A DNA stretch of 64,000 nt from positions 806,001 to 870,000 of the forward strand of contig LUGG01000005.1 in assembly GCA_001683735.1 (NCBI GenBank). The letters run 5' to 3'. Numbering within the stretch: position 1 is the first letter of the stretch; every line of letters starts with the position of its first letter. Positions 32,701 through 45,920 of this stretch are shown in pieces. Position numbers and translations under genes: made by a program. The notes under the pieces were generated by a model that was not told the origin of the DNA, made no database searches, and was given only the letters and a program-made list of their open reading frames with translations. The stretch is from Grifola frondosa (lineage: Eukaryota > Basidiomycota > Agaricomycetes > Polyporales > Grifolaceae).

Positions 32701-34483
32701 CAGTCAGGCTCGATAATGTCCTCTTCGTCCTTGTCCGCCGGCGACGATCTGGGTGGGTCCATTCAACAGTGGCAGATGAATGCTCTTGTAGATGCTTTGA
32801 GCGACGACGAGGAAGCGGGAGATGTTGAGGCTGCTCTCCGCCGGCTGGAAGGTCAGATAAATCAAGATAAACAACGGGAGAAACAGTCAAAAGTAGACCA
32901 GTGGATCCAATCGATCCAGGACCGCCAAGCAGGAGCTCACCACGTCGCGGAACCTCACAATTTGGTTTCGGACGATGAGCGCGACGACGGAGTTGCCGAA
33001 GTCAGGCCCCCAGATTGGTCGCCCACAGTCTCCAGTTCATCAAGGCCTTTCGTTGACGTCTGCACCGGTCACTTCGATGCATCAGCTCGAACCAATTGTT
33101 GTTGATCTTTCGACCCCATCTGTAGATGATACCCCGCCTTCGAAATCATCGGAACCCGAATATGTTATTCCCTCTTCGGAAGCAAAACCTGCTGTTGAAG
33201 ATGTAGTACCCCTCGAAATTCTGCAAAGCAGGGTGCCATCAGGGCCCTCTACATCTGCAGGTTCATCTCCGAAAGCCGTGCTCTCCACCCATCCTCCTAC
33301 TCCCTTCACCCTCCGCCAAGCATGTTGGTTCATCGAGAGCAATTCAAGTGGCATCGATCTTTTATCTTGTCTTATCGATCCGAGCTGTTGATCCAGCATT
33401 TGTCTATGATCGACCGGGAACTTTTCCTGAATCTCAATTTCGAGGAACTAGTGTCGCCCCAATCCATAGGCACTGCGGCCGATGCAAATATATTAGATTG
33501 GGGCCAATTCTTGCGAGAGAGGGCACGTCTGAAAGCTGAAGGACGAAGTGGTCAAAGCACAAATGGTCTTACCGTGGTGCGCGGCCGATTCAACCTGATT
33601 GCGAACTTTGTGCTGTCTGAAATCGTTCTCACTCATCCGAGTGAGCGCGCTATGGTCATCAATAAGTTTATTCGCCTAGCCTGGGTAAGGCTCTTTTGTC
33701 GACAGGTATTTTCATCGTTGTCTGATGAACGAGACGAGACAGAAGGCGTACTTACTGAAGAACTTCAATGCTCTCGTTGCCATCATAGCTGGTCTGCAAA
33801 GTGAGTGGGTATCCAAAGCAAAACGACAGGCCTTCAACAAGGTTGGCACCTGGGAAAATCGGGTTCTGGCGGACCTGATTGCTTGGACATCGAACGAGGC
33901 GGACTTCAAGCACATTCGGCAAACCGTCGAGGCCTTAGTTGATGCCAAACCAATTATTGGAGGCACACAGGACAGTTCTATCGGGGGCGGGGACGGACAG
34001 CCATTAACCGCTCGGAGTAGAGCTGCATCGGAAGGCAGGCCCCCCTCACCTCCGTCATGTGTACCTTTCTTTGGTGAGTTATCTGCTTATGACCGTAAGA
34101 GTTGCAACAAAGTGACGGTTATACCAGGTGTCTATCTTGCGCAACTCCACTATAGCAATCTCCCTGATCTCATCGACCCAACCGCTCCCCATGAGCCGGT
34201 TGGAGTTGATCCTGAATCGAATACCTTCGAATCTCTTGCCCACCCCGAAGTGTTTTCAACTCTGGCCCCCCTACCATCTCCCATGCAACTAGAGCCTCTC
34301 ATCAATGTTCATAAGCAACGATTAATTGCGGGTATCATCAAATCACTCGTCGCAGGACAGCATCTTGCCTCGAAGGTCCAATTCCCGCTGGATAAGAAGA
34401 TTTACCAGAAATGCCTCAAGCTACGCGGATTGGATACGGATACTCTTGAACGGGCACTCGCCCTGTATTCTGACCGGAAATGA
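29707..34483 (+). CDS. Ras-type guanine nucleotide exchange factor (RasGEF_N plus RasGEF, Lte1/Cdc25-like)
   Basis: It activates a Ras-family GTPase by GDP release. Exon 1 begins MIPNASGDEDCAVFLP. The next gives RRYDQYFGVGKDVRSPYAIT and FVNQHGKQMYRVG, a block shared by fungal proteins of this type. A very long Ser/Thr/Pro-rich region follows, then the RasGEF_N domain (LVFFLTYRTYVSAVDLGHLL, FTAIRYWLLTFFDVDF). A second disordered stretch leads to the catalytic domain: HRSFILSYRSELLIQHLSMI, NFVLSEIVLTHPSERAMVI, AWKAYLLKNFNALVAIIAGL, SKAKRQAFNKV and FFGVYLAQLHYSNLPDLI. It ends LERALALYSDRK. In-frame introns lie at 31524-31577 and 34075-34131. Frame corrections are needed near 32586, 33008 and 33309, all in C runs. 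Length is about 1,450 residues. The exact target GTPase cannot be told. Confidence 0.88.
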
Positions 34484-34852
34484 GAGTTATGTCACGCTTC
34501 TTAACGATTTTAATTCTTTTTATTGTAGGGGTGTCATAGGCCGTCTAGAATCTGCCACTGTCTTAATGCTGTTGTCTATTATTGCTTCATGTTCTCAATC
34601 ATAGTACGTTTTGTCTGCATCTGTACGTTTGAGAAGCTATGTATATGATTATACACGAATCCTGAGATGACTCTCAACTAACAATTACCTACTTAGTAAC
34701 ATTGTAGAGGGCTGTTCGTTCGAAACATCCATATACACAGATAGAAGGCCATACTGAAGGATATGCCCAAGATGTCATGAACACCGGAAAATAGTAAGCT
34801 CACGTTGAGACTTCTAACAACACAACGTTGCTCACAGATGGGCTTCAAAGTC
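34484..34852. other. Convergent 3' intergenic region
   Basis: AT-rich 3' flank of the Ras-GEF. On the minus strand an open stretch at 34693-34850 contains a hydrophobic run (DILGISFSMAFYLCIWMF) that could be an extra, unproven C-terminal exon of the next gene. Confidence 0.35.
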
Positions 34853-35434
34853 TCAGTCAGAGAACAATCCACCTTCTTCAGGTTTGTTGTCCTCGGGGGA
34901 TCCTGCAAATTTCTCGCTCCCGATGCGGATTTGGAAAAGCTCGTCTCGCCAGGATTTGAATTTCCGCAACAACGCATTCTCACTGGCGGATGAACCCATG
35001 CTGGATTCTTCGTGTTCGATGGCCGAAATAACGTCTACCAGCGAATTTTCAAGCCGATCGAATACTTCATTCAGAGCGTATGGGTTCCCTAAAATGCTTC
35101 CGAATTCGTGCGCTCCTCCAGTGCTGGGAAGAGGCTGCGGGGGTGCAGCTAAGGATTAACGCGTCGGTTAGCAATATTTAAGAATCACAGTGGCCTGATA
35201 GAAAGTCTACCTTTAGCGTCTGTATGGGGAAAGAACTGTAAGAAACTTTGTGATCAATAACTCGTTAACTCATTTCAGAGGGGAGCTTACTTGACCAGGA
35301 TTCTCTGGTGTTGGAGGCGGAGGAATAGCGTCGCAATGATGGGGGAATTTGGCATTCTCTGGGAGCCATTCCATGATGCCATGAGCTGAGATACATGGTG
35401 AATTTGCCCCTAAGCTTGGCTTACCGAAACACAT
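34853..35434 (-). CDS. Small unrecognised protein, four exons
   Basis: From a possible ATG at 35434, GT-AG introns join MCFAHGIMEWLPENAKFPHH, then a Pro-rich DAIPPPPTPENPGQ, FFPHTDAK and PLPSTGGAHEFGSILGN. A helical, charged segment follows (YALNEVFDRLENSLVDVISA, LLRKFKSWRDELFQIRI), ending EEGGLFSD at TGA (34853-34855). The helical part could form a coiled coil. After that TGA the same frame reads DFEAHL and then a second TGA, so the true 3' end may lie further on through another intron, perhaps reaching the hydrophobic stretch to the left. I do not recognise the family. Confidence 0.5.
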
Positions 35435-35747
35435 TGTATACTGTGGACGGGATATCGGTTCAAAAACTTGTCCAGAGAGATAAGAAAGGACAAAGGCTTA
35501 CTATTACTACGTGGGTGAAAAAGGTATGTGCAGAGGAGAGGTTGTTGGTCTCGATTCTTCGTCCATCGCTTTCGGCGGAATGTATAGTGACGTAACTAAA
35601 TGTCACCTACTTCGAAAGTCACGACGTAACGGGATGTAACACTCAGTGACCGTGACTTGACTCGAGCCTGACTCTGGAGTCCGAGTGATTTACATACATT
35701 CCTCCATCTCTCTCCTCCCTTACAATTACAATCTCGCTTGCTCAGCC
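35435..35747. promoter_or_regulatory. Divergent promoter, unknown gene / eIF2-gamma
   Basis: A 313-base spacer between two divergent starts; pyrimidine-rich just upstream of the eIF2-gamma ATG, as is common for fungal ribosome-related genes. No certain element. Confidence 0.35.
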
Positions 35748-37524
35748 ATGCCTGCAGACGAATCGCTTCACAAAGCCCACGACGAATCGGACAGTGAAGG
35801 GGAGGATAGCGATGTAGAGACGTTCCCCAAGATTGACATCGATCCATCCAAGCTGACGCCTCTCTCCCCGGAAGTCATTTCAAAACAAGTGAGTCGTGTC
35901 GTCTTTCCTGCGCGAACAATTTCTGAATTGGCTATCAGGCGACCATAAATCTGGGTGGGCTATTTGATCTACGTCTTTTCGCGTTGTGCATTTCTCACCG
36001 TCTGTGCAGGAACGATTGGTCATGTCGCGCACGGGAAGTCCACCGTCGTAAAAGCGATATCTGGCGTGATGACTGTCCGGTTCAAGAATGAGCTTGTTCG
36101 AAATATCACTATCAAGCTTGGCTACGCCAACGCTAAGGTGGGAGCATTCTTTGACCGACTGGCGCACGGTTGTTGAACGGACGTAATCCATCACATATTC
36201 GTAGATTTACAAATGCGAAAACGAGGCGTGCCCTCGACCCGGCTGCTATCGCTCCTACCGCTCTGACAAGGAGGACAACCCGCCATGCGAGCGACCTGGC
36301 TGCGGTCATCGAATGAAACTCGTCCGCCATGTCTCTTTCGTCGACTGCCCTGGTCACGATATCTTGATGGCTACCATGTTGAACGGTGCTGCTGTCATGG
36401 ACGCCGCGTTGCTTCTCATTGCGGGCAATGAAACTTGTCCACAACCCCAGACCTCGGAGCACTTGGCTGCGGTAGAGATCATGAAGCTGGAGAACATCAT
36501 CATATTGCAGAACAAGGTCGATTTGATAAAGGAGGAACAGGCGTTAGAGCATCAGAAGAGCATAGCTGCTTTTGTGAAGGGTGCGTGGTCCCACCGTCCA
36601 TCTTTCATATGTGATATTTAGCTCGAGTCGTCGATTGCAGGAACGGTTGCGGAGGACTCTCCCATCGTGCCCATATCTGCTCAGCTGAAATACAACATCG
36701 ACGCCGTCAACGAATACATCGTCAAGCGCATCCCTATACCCGTCCGCGACTTCACCGCGGATCCCCGCCTCATCGTCATCCGTTCCTTCGACGTGAACAA
36801 ACCCGGTGCCGAGGTCGACGAGCTCAAGGGCGGCGTCGCCGGCGGCTCCATCCTCACGGGAGTCCTGCGGCTGGGGCAGGAGGTGGAGATCCGGCCTGGC
36901 ATCGTCACCAAAGACGCGCAGGGTCGCAACCGGTGCAAACCGATCTTCAGCCGGATCGTCTCGCTGCACGCCGAGAGCAACCATTTGCAGTTTGCAGTTC
37001 CCGGAGGGCTGATTGGTGTGGGTACGCGGATTGACCCCACGCTGTGTCGTGCGGATCGTCTGGTCGGACAGGTGCTGGGTGCGGTGGGCAAGCTTCCGAA
37101 GGTCTTTACAGGTGAGGTTTCTTTGCGCGTGAGATCCTGGTTACAGTTTACTGAAGAACACGTCCAGAGCTCGAGATTAGCCTGTTCTTGCTGAGACGGC
37201 TTCTCGGTGTGAAAACGGAGGACAAAAAGCAGACAAAGGTTACGAAGCTCGTCAAGAACGAGCTTCTGCTTATCAATATCGGCTCGACGTCTACGGGCGG
37301 GCGTGTGTTGAGTGTCAAGGCCGACTTGGCCAAGATCCAGCTGACGTCCCCGGCGTGCACAGAGGTAGGAGAGAAGGTCGCGTTGTCACGCCGAATCGAG
37401 AAGCATTGGCGACTTGTGGGTGAGTGATCAGTTCGTCTCCATCCATCATTACCTTGCGGTTGACGAGATGATCGTGTTAGGCTGGGGTAGTGTTCAGCGC
37501 GGGACAGTGCTGGAAGTCGACTGA
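35748..37524 (+). CDS. GCD11: Translation initiation factor eIF2, gamma subunit
   Basis: The GTP-binding core of eIF2, which brings initiator Met-tRNA to the 40S ribosome. It starts [20 protein letters not shown] and enters the G domain: [16 protein letters not shown] (G1), a zinc ribbon with [11 protein letters not shown] and [24 protein letters not shown] (G3), [12 protein letters not shown] (G4) and [12 protein letters not shown] (G5). Domain II follows ([19 protein letters not shown]), then domain III, ending [18 protein letters not shown]. Introns are short: after ISKQ, after ATINL, after NAK, and three or four more. The reading frame is intact throughout with no correction needed. Length is about 470 residues, as expected. 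Confidence 0.96.
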
Positions 37525-37698
37525 TCGCCCGCCGTTTCTCGTTTTTACTTGCATTCTCATGTACGGGTGCTCGCCGATTTGTAGCATAGCAGGTGTATTC
37601 TCGGCATGTTGTCCTGCACAGTCAGACGCCAAGTCTTGTATCCTGTTAAATAATGTTGGAATACGGGTACTATACAATTCCGAGCCAACGACGCGCCA

Positions 37699-39474
37699 TC
37701 ACGACGGAGGAGGACTGATGAGGTCGAGCTCCTTGATGTCCACACCTGCAAACGACCTGCTCTTGATGTGGCGCGATTCAATCTCCCGCCTCGATAGCCA
37801 TAGGTGGATTAGCTTGAGGCAGTCCTTGATCTAGAAACAAATGAGACAGCACGTCGCAACATGACAGTACCTACATACCACGACGAAGATACCGTAACCG
37901 ACAGAATTCCTCCACCTGGGGAACACGTGTGGCATGAGCGACACAGGCGCACGAAAACACCGCGAACGACCTACCAGACTGGATCGCACTCGGACCATAT
38001 CCTGGTCCCCCCAAAGAGCACATTCGTGGCGACGCGCAGCCCGAGCCCGACCTGCGCCACACGGCTCATCTGGTCGCTCAGCGTAAAGTCGAAGAACTTG
38101 AGCGGCGGGGCGATCCCCGCTCTCAGGGGCGGGCGGATAGCGAGGAAGCGGTGCAGGAGGCGCGAGTGCTGGGCCAGCCGGAAGAGCAGGGAGCCCATGC
38201 GCCTGGAGATCGTGGGGATGGTGAGCGCGCCGCTGAGGACGCGGCCCACGGAGCTGCGCAGCATGCCCTCGGCGACGGCGCCCGGCTCGTCGTCGCCTTC
38301 GCCTTCTGCAGGCGCGGGCGCCGCAGCCCCCTGCGCCTCCTCCTCGCGGTTTTCGTCCTGTTGCTGTGCGGGGGCGTTCCGCCGGCGCCGCGCGGGGTCG
38401 CGCACGACGCCGATCTCGAACTCGCCGTTCTCGTTGAACCCGAGCGCCATGCGGCGCACGAACTCATCGGTGGGCTTCGGCTCGACACCGGTGACCCAGC
38501 TCTTGACGCGGGCGTAGGACCGCGCGTATGCGCTCCTGAGCACGGGGTACAGGATGGTGACCATGATGGGGGAGGGCGGCCAGGTGAGGAGGGCTTGGGG
38601 ATGGGAGAGAGGGTCGGTCTTGGAGCGGTAGGGGTCCCAGCGGGCGGCCATGAGGTTGGCGGGGCTGGCGACTGCGGGGGAGGAGGTCCATGGGAGGAAG
38701 AGCGGGAGTGTGTGGTGTACGCCCATGCGGGATAGGATGAGGCTCATTGGGATCAAGGGGAGATTGAGCCATGCGTGGTATGGCCACAGGGTGAAGTCGT
38801 CAGTCAGGATGAGGTTGTACCTGCGCGGGGGTGCTTAGGTGAATTCAATTTGGTATTCATGATATGGGGATCGTACATTTCCTCGCCAAAGAACTCTTTG
38901 ATTGCATAAGCACCATAGGATGTAAAGATGATATACACACCTAGAGGCGCACAGCTGTAGCGTGCAAACAGCGGACATGAGGGGGGGACGCACCGGCACC
39001 AGCAGTGAAGATGATTCCCGCGAACACGGAGAGGGTGCCGATGGTGGAGAGGTTGCGGTTTACGGTGTTGAGGGCTCTGAGAATCCAAGGGTTTTGGCTC
39101 TCGAGCTCATAGGCAGTTCCGCATTGTGGACACTTGAGTGCGTTTTTGGCACCGGGCGCCCAGCGGTCTTTCTGTGCGGCTCTGATCCAGTGGAGCAGAC
39201 AAGACTCGTGAGCAACTAGTGTGCACGAGCAAGGATGCGTCCAGGCTTTTCTGGGTTCTGAAGGGTCTGCATGATGAGAGTCAAACGGGAGTCAATATCG
39301 CAGAGCGGGCGATAGAAGGTAGAGGGCGCACTGTCGAAGCGTTCTTCCTCGCGGCAAATGTAGCAGAGCTTGACCTGCCAGCGACGCTGCTTAGCACGGA
39401 ATACTCCAGCGATAAGACCATCAACAAAGCCGTACCCGCAGATCGTCCACAGTGGGAACCCATGGTTCTGACAT
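37699..39474 (-). CDS. RING-CH (MARCH/RINGv) membrane E3 ubiquitin ligase
   Basis: The start MSEPWVPTVDDLR (39474) and the next exon lead to KLCYICREEERFD. After a 77-nt intron come HPCSCTLVAHESCLLHWIRA and, further on, ALKCPQCGTAYELES, completing the C4HC3 RING-CH finger. Hydrophobic segments follow (LSVFAGIIFTAGAGA, VYIIFTSYGAYAI, HAWLNLPLIPMSLILS), then a region with a low-complexity Arg/Gln/Glu insert, VLFGGTRIWSECDPVW, a further membrane segment (YGIFVV), and the end DIKELDLISPPPS. RING-CH proteins ubiquitinate membrane proteins, typically in ER, mitochondrial or endosomal membranes. Every exon joins without a frame break. The gene is convergent with eIF2-gamma (3' ends 174 bases apart). 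Confidence 0.88.
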
Positions 39475-40660
39475 GGCTTGAATATGAGTGGCTTTGGAGT
39501 ACGATAAGTTGCACGAGGTACAGTGGCACAACGGAAGCACAACGGTGGCACACAAACGAGTCCAGCGAGCGCCACGAGGCTCGCAAGCGCTCGGTGACGC
39601 TTCTCGAACCCTAACCCCTTTCGCACGTGGGATGTGTCACAGACGTGACGAGATGAAACGCGACCTCGAAAATTTACGCGCGTCTCCGGAAATTCATTCT
39701 GGATCGTCGGCGCCATTCTCGGCCGTGCTTCGTGCAGGGATCCCACCCGTCGCATGCCCATCGTATAACCCATCGCAGCTTCATTATTGCAGCTTGCAGC
39801 TTGCAGCTCGATTGCAGAATTGAAGCTTTCATTGTGTCGTCATGCATGCGGGGTTGTGCCCTCGTCGCCAACGTCGCTGATGCCGATTTCCATCGATGGA
39901 AGCATGCGAGCCGAGGTTCGGGAAATGAATGTAGCTGTAAGGGGTCGCGCGTTGGTCGTGCCAATGTCCTGGACGCTGTTTACATGACTCGACGAGTGCT
40001 CGACGTCAAGCGTGGCTCCCACTGGCGGCGACGATCCTGGCGCGGAACTGTGTTCAGCACGGTGCTGAGCGCTGAGCAGCTGTGTCGAGCACAAACAACG
40101 TGGTTTTTTTACTGTGCGGTTCTGCTCCTGTTTCGCCCGGCTGTAGAATTCAAAGTTGACTTTGCATTCTTGAATCGTTATTGAAGGACCGATCTGAGGG
40201 TAGCCCTGGGTAGTCGCGCTTAGGATTTGTCAATTTTACGTCCTCGAGGAGACAGCTCGCAGCGCCGTACACGCTGCCCGAGGAGACTGCAGCGACCGGC
40301 TCGGAGTGGAAATTGTTTTGCTGAGCAGAGGCCAACTCCAGACTCTGCAAATCTCGTGCGCGTGCCCGCTTGAGTCCGTGCCATACCCTGTCCCATCGCC
40401 GTGTGCCACCGTGTGCCATCATTTTGCTCCTTTTCGACGTCGGTCGAGTTGTGGTCGACTTGCACGACTTGCATTTCATTTGCGGTCGACCATCTTCTTC
40501 CACTCCCTGCCCTTCGTCCTGCGCTCGAGGATCCATCTATCCTTACTACTTCATGCTGTCTTTACCCCTTCCAATTCCTTCCATCACACTACTTTATCTC
40601 TCCCCGTTTTCTCTTTTCACCCCCCTGCTTTTGCTACCCCGCATCTAGTCCTATCTCCCC
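39475..40660. promoter_or_regulatory. Divergent intergenic region
   Basis: About 1.2 kb between the RING-CH and zinc-finger gene starts. It includes a short tandem GCAGCTT run near 39778-39805 and a strongly pyrimidine-rich tract at 40540-40660 that looks like a 5' leader. Open frames here are low complexity and not supported. Confidence 0.4.
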
Positions 40661-43442
40661 ATGCTCTTCACGTCCCAGCACCCCGCTCTCGCCAGCTACA
40701 CCCATACCGAGCCTCGCGCTGCCTTCCCCTCTGCCCCGGCTACCCCATCAAGCACGCCCCTTTACCGGACGACCTTGCCTCCCTCACGTCGTCTTTGAGT
40801 CTGTCCTTCACCTCACCGCGCTCGTCTCTCTCCTCCCCTGTGGATTCTCCTAGAATACCGCTCCAATTCCCTAGACACCTTCCGAAACCTCCCCCCGAAT
40901 CCCCAGCGTTTGCTCAGCGTCCCACTTACTATGGACCAGGCGCCCTGAACAGCGGTCCTCTGCAACCGGAGATGTCTGATACTAGACTACAACAAACAGT
41001 TCTACGCGATGCCTTTTTCAAGACTCGGTCGCGCGTCGTACGGGTACGTCCGACTCTACAGTTCGCTGCATCTTCGCTGACCATTGCGACCGCTGCGACC
41101 GTTCCAGTTTTTTATGATGCAGCCCGCCGCATCGCTGGTTTTGTCTACGATGTTTTCTCATCCTTCGAAGCCGGTATGTGCCCATTTTTAGAAAATTTCC
41201 ACCGCAAATCCTCATTCTGTCGCAGCCGAAAACGCCGTGCCCTCTTTCCATGTGGAGCAAGGTTGATGAGGCTACCGTCTCTGGAGTTCATGAAGACAGT
41301 TTTTGGGCAATTTTTGAGTCACATGAGGAGGTGAGCCCTCGCCCTTTTTTTCGCGCGTTTTTTTCGCACTTTGCTCCGACTAGCGCCGAACTGTCACAAT
41401 GTGGCTGATGCCACACGGAATTCATTTCCCATATTTGCGTGCGAGTGTCTCCTCGCATCGGGACGCGGTATAAATCTCGTTTCTGCAACTTGTAGCTCTC
41501 GATTCATGGCGACATTGTCGCGGTTTATCATGCCACGGTTTATCGCGCTTGAATGACATCCTAATGACCTCTTTACATTTATCTCTAACTCCGGCGTTTC
41601 TCAGACATGTGCTGCGCTTTCGCTCTCGTGCGCATTGTTCCATGTCAGTCCTGCTCTGGAGAGCGAGCTGACTTCCTCGCAAAAATACGGCGTTTTGAAT
41701 TCGGAGAAGCCGTACGTCCCACCTCGTTGCATGCTCTCGCCTTTGAATTAAAATCCACATTCGTGTATAGAGCGTCAAAGAAGCTGTCGCCTTTCACCCG
41801 AGCGCCCCGTCGCCCATAGACCATAATACTTCGGCTGGCCATACCATCAGCCCTCTCTCCACGTCCAACCCATACATACGCAGACAGGACACGTTAGGTT
41901 CTCCTGTGGACAGCAATCCTACGGCCTATACGATCTCCAGCAATCCTCCGAACCCGAAGACAAGCTTCAGGATAGGAGACTGGATGTAAGCATTTCTCCC
42001 AACATTTCACACGCGTCCATTTCTGTCCACTGGCCCCCATCACTCACATCAACCTCGTTCCATGTAGCTGCTCCGGGATAAACTGCGCCGCCCACAATTT
42101 CGGGTGAGTCCTTCCCTTCATACCCATGCTTCACATTTCATTTCTGATGTTCTCCCCAGCCGGAACGTCGCCTGCATCGTGTGCGGCCGTTCCCGCCCCG
42201 CAGGCCCCCAAATTGGCTCCATCCCGCAGGATCAAACCTCCATCGCCCAACAGGTCAACCATCTCTCCCCGCTTCGCTGCGCAGCTCAACCCCTGTGACG
42301 AGATGCGCCGCTTCCAGGCTCCCATGCCCGTACTGCCTTCAGCCTACTCTCCGCTGCATCCTGCGTGCACCGCGCCACATGCGCCCTCAGCGTTGCAGAG
42401 GCCACCTGCGCCCATGAAGACGCCAGGTTTGTCGTATCCGCCACTCACGCCGTCCGGTCGGGCGCTGAGCATTGGGGTCGGGTGCGCAACGTTTCGATGG
42501 ACCCGCTGGCGCCGTGCGTCATGTACTGGCCGGACAATGAGCCTCTCCCAGAGCAAGGGCAGATTCGCCCCATCGACTCTGCGGTCATGTCGGTACGTCG
42601 TAGTCATGTTCGAGCACGTTGAACACATTGTGACGATGGCTGGGTTCGTTTAGTATCCGCCGATCATCAATACGGGAAACAAGGGTGCTGCGGAGAAACA
42701 GCCTGGCGACTGGGTTTGCTCAAAATGCAACTACTTGAACTGGAGGCGCAGAAAAGTGTGCCAGACATGCTTTCCATGTGCGTGCCTCTTCAATCACTTA
42801 GTCCCCATTGGAGCTGATAGATGGCCATAGATGCTGAAGGGAACGGCGACTCCATCTCGGCTGCAGTGCAGGCCGAGCGCATCGCGCTCCTCACCAGCCT
42901 TCTCTCGACCCAGCACGACTCTCCGCAGCAACACGACGGACAGGCTCCCGCTATTCCCTCTGGCCTGCCGGGGCACGCCACTATGGACCAAGCGCCGCCG
43001 TTCACGGTATTCGAGACAGTCCCACGCTCCCAGGCGCCGCTCTATGCCCAGGACAAGGATGCTTATCCGATCTACCAAACATCGGGCCACCGTGCATCCG
43101 CAAGCCTGGCATCGTACACCGTGCCCTTGCTTCCCTCCTTCTTGCAAGATATCGTGCAGGAACCCTCCCTTTCCCCTCGTCGTCCGCGTCGTCCGCGGAG
43201 CTCTCGCTCGCGGAGTCGGACGACGCTTCTTTCCATGACACTTGTCCGCTGGCGGACTATACGAAGCTGTCCCTCCCGCGCGCCCGGCGAGCTCGAGCAC
43301 GTCTTCCTTCCACCTCCGCGGCGCGAGCATCTGGAAGATGGACGGCGAGGAGAGCAAGACGCTTGCGACCCCCACCACCCCCACCACCGCTGTCTACAAC
43401 GCATCTCAGGACGATGCGCCGGGCAGGAGTCAAAAGTCTTAG
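40661..43442 (+). CDS. Two-RanBP2-type-zinc-finger protein (probable RNA binding)
   Basis: The start MLFTSQHPALASYTHTEPR leads into a Ser/Pro-rich region with MSDTRLQQTVLRDAFFKTRS. The first zinc finger is spread over three exons as RIGDWI, CSGINCAAHNFA and RNVACIVCGRSRP. The second, PGDWVCSKCNYLNWRRRKVC with QTCFP after it, lies at 42704-42780. Both have the W-x-C-x(2-4)-C...N...C-x2-C plan of RanBP2 fingers, which bind single-stranded RNA with a GGU core in studied cases. The C-terminus is Ser/Pro-rich and acidic, ending QDDAPGRSQKS. Exon boundaries between 41040 and 41800 are unclear. Frame corrections are needed near 40763, 43174 and 43272. Confidence 0.75.
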
Positions 43443-44030
43443 GAAGTCTAGTAAAGTGGGCTAATATTTGGAATGGTGCGCCCGTTTTCTTTTTTTTTCT
43501 CTTTCTGATCGCTCACGAGGCTAACGCGTGCGCTGTGCAGGAGGAAAAGCGTACATAGTATCCGCTGTATCTTGTTTCACTGCACGGACGCTCTAATAGT
43601 ACTGATAGGACGAACATAGCGCTGGTAGAATAGATGTATCCATGGAGATTTCTTGTAATCTACGTACTCACATCTAAATCTTCCTGCGAAGGAACTGAAT
43701 ATGGAATCGTTGTTCTAATCTAGAATGTGCAGTTGCTTCGTGTGTCCGAGGATCGTCTCTTATAGTCGCCCACCGCTCTCGGTTGATTACGCCTATATCC
43801 GGGCGCGGGATCAGTTCGAGTGGTATGCGATTAGAATCGAACGCTCGTGCATGCTTCTTCAAGCCTCGAGCCACAGCAATCAAACTGTATGTATTGTGTT
43901 GTATTGTTTCCGAACCGTATAGCATTGTGCAACATGGGGTCACCTGCTCACGCGCAGGGACAGAAGTACCTAACGGAGATACGAAGAAGCCACCAGAGGG
44001 CAATTTATCGCAGTACAGCGTACGCGTTTA
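43443..44030. other. Convergent 3' intergenic region
   Basis: Roughly 0.6 kb between two 3' ends. No coding frame or repeat is supported. Confidence 0.45.
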
Positions 44031-45726
<1,696 letters not shown>

Positions 45727-45920
45727 TTTAAGGCAGAGAAGAGAAAGGAAGGTGATGGTCAAGATACAAGCAGTGAATTTTCCGAGAGAGCAAGTCCGGA
45801 GTCACCTGGAGTCACCGCTCTCAACTTTTTAATAGACGCCGGGTCATTGAACGTGCACGTTCAGTCGAGATCATTGCTCCTAGCGCTAGCGCTCGCCTTT
45901 GTGGCTCACCTCACTTCATC

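Noticed and set aside
39220..39330. A frameshift in the RING-CH gene between the first and second Cys pairs
   Set aside because: A 77-nt intron starting GTGCGC and ending ATGCAG joins the two parts in frame, so no error is needed.
39219..39614. Plus-strand 131-codon frame opposite the RING-CH gene
   Set aside because: Antisense to well-supported exons of the C4HC3 finger; no features of its own.
40306..41334. A 342-codon plus-strand frame starting upstream of the zinc-finger gene
   Set aside because: Its first 115 codons are pyrimidine-tract translation; only the later part agrees with the likely protein, which I start at 40661.
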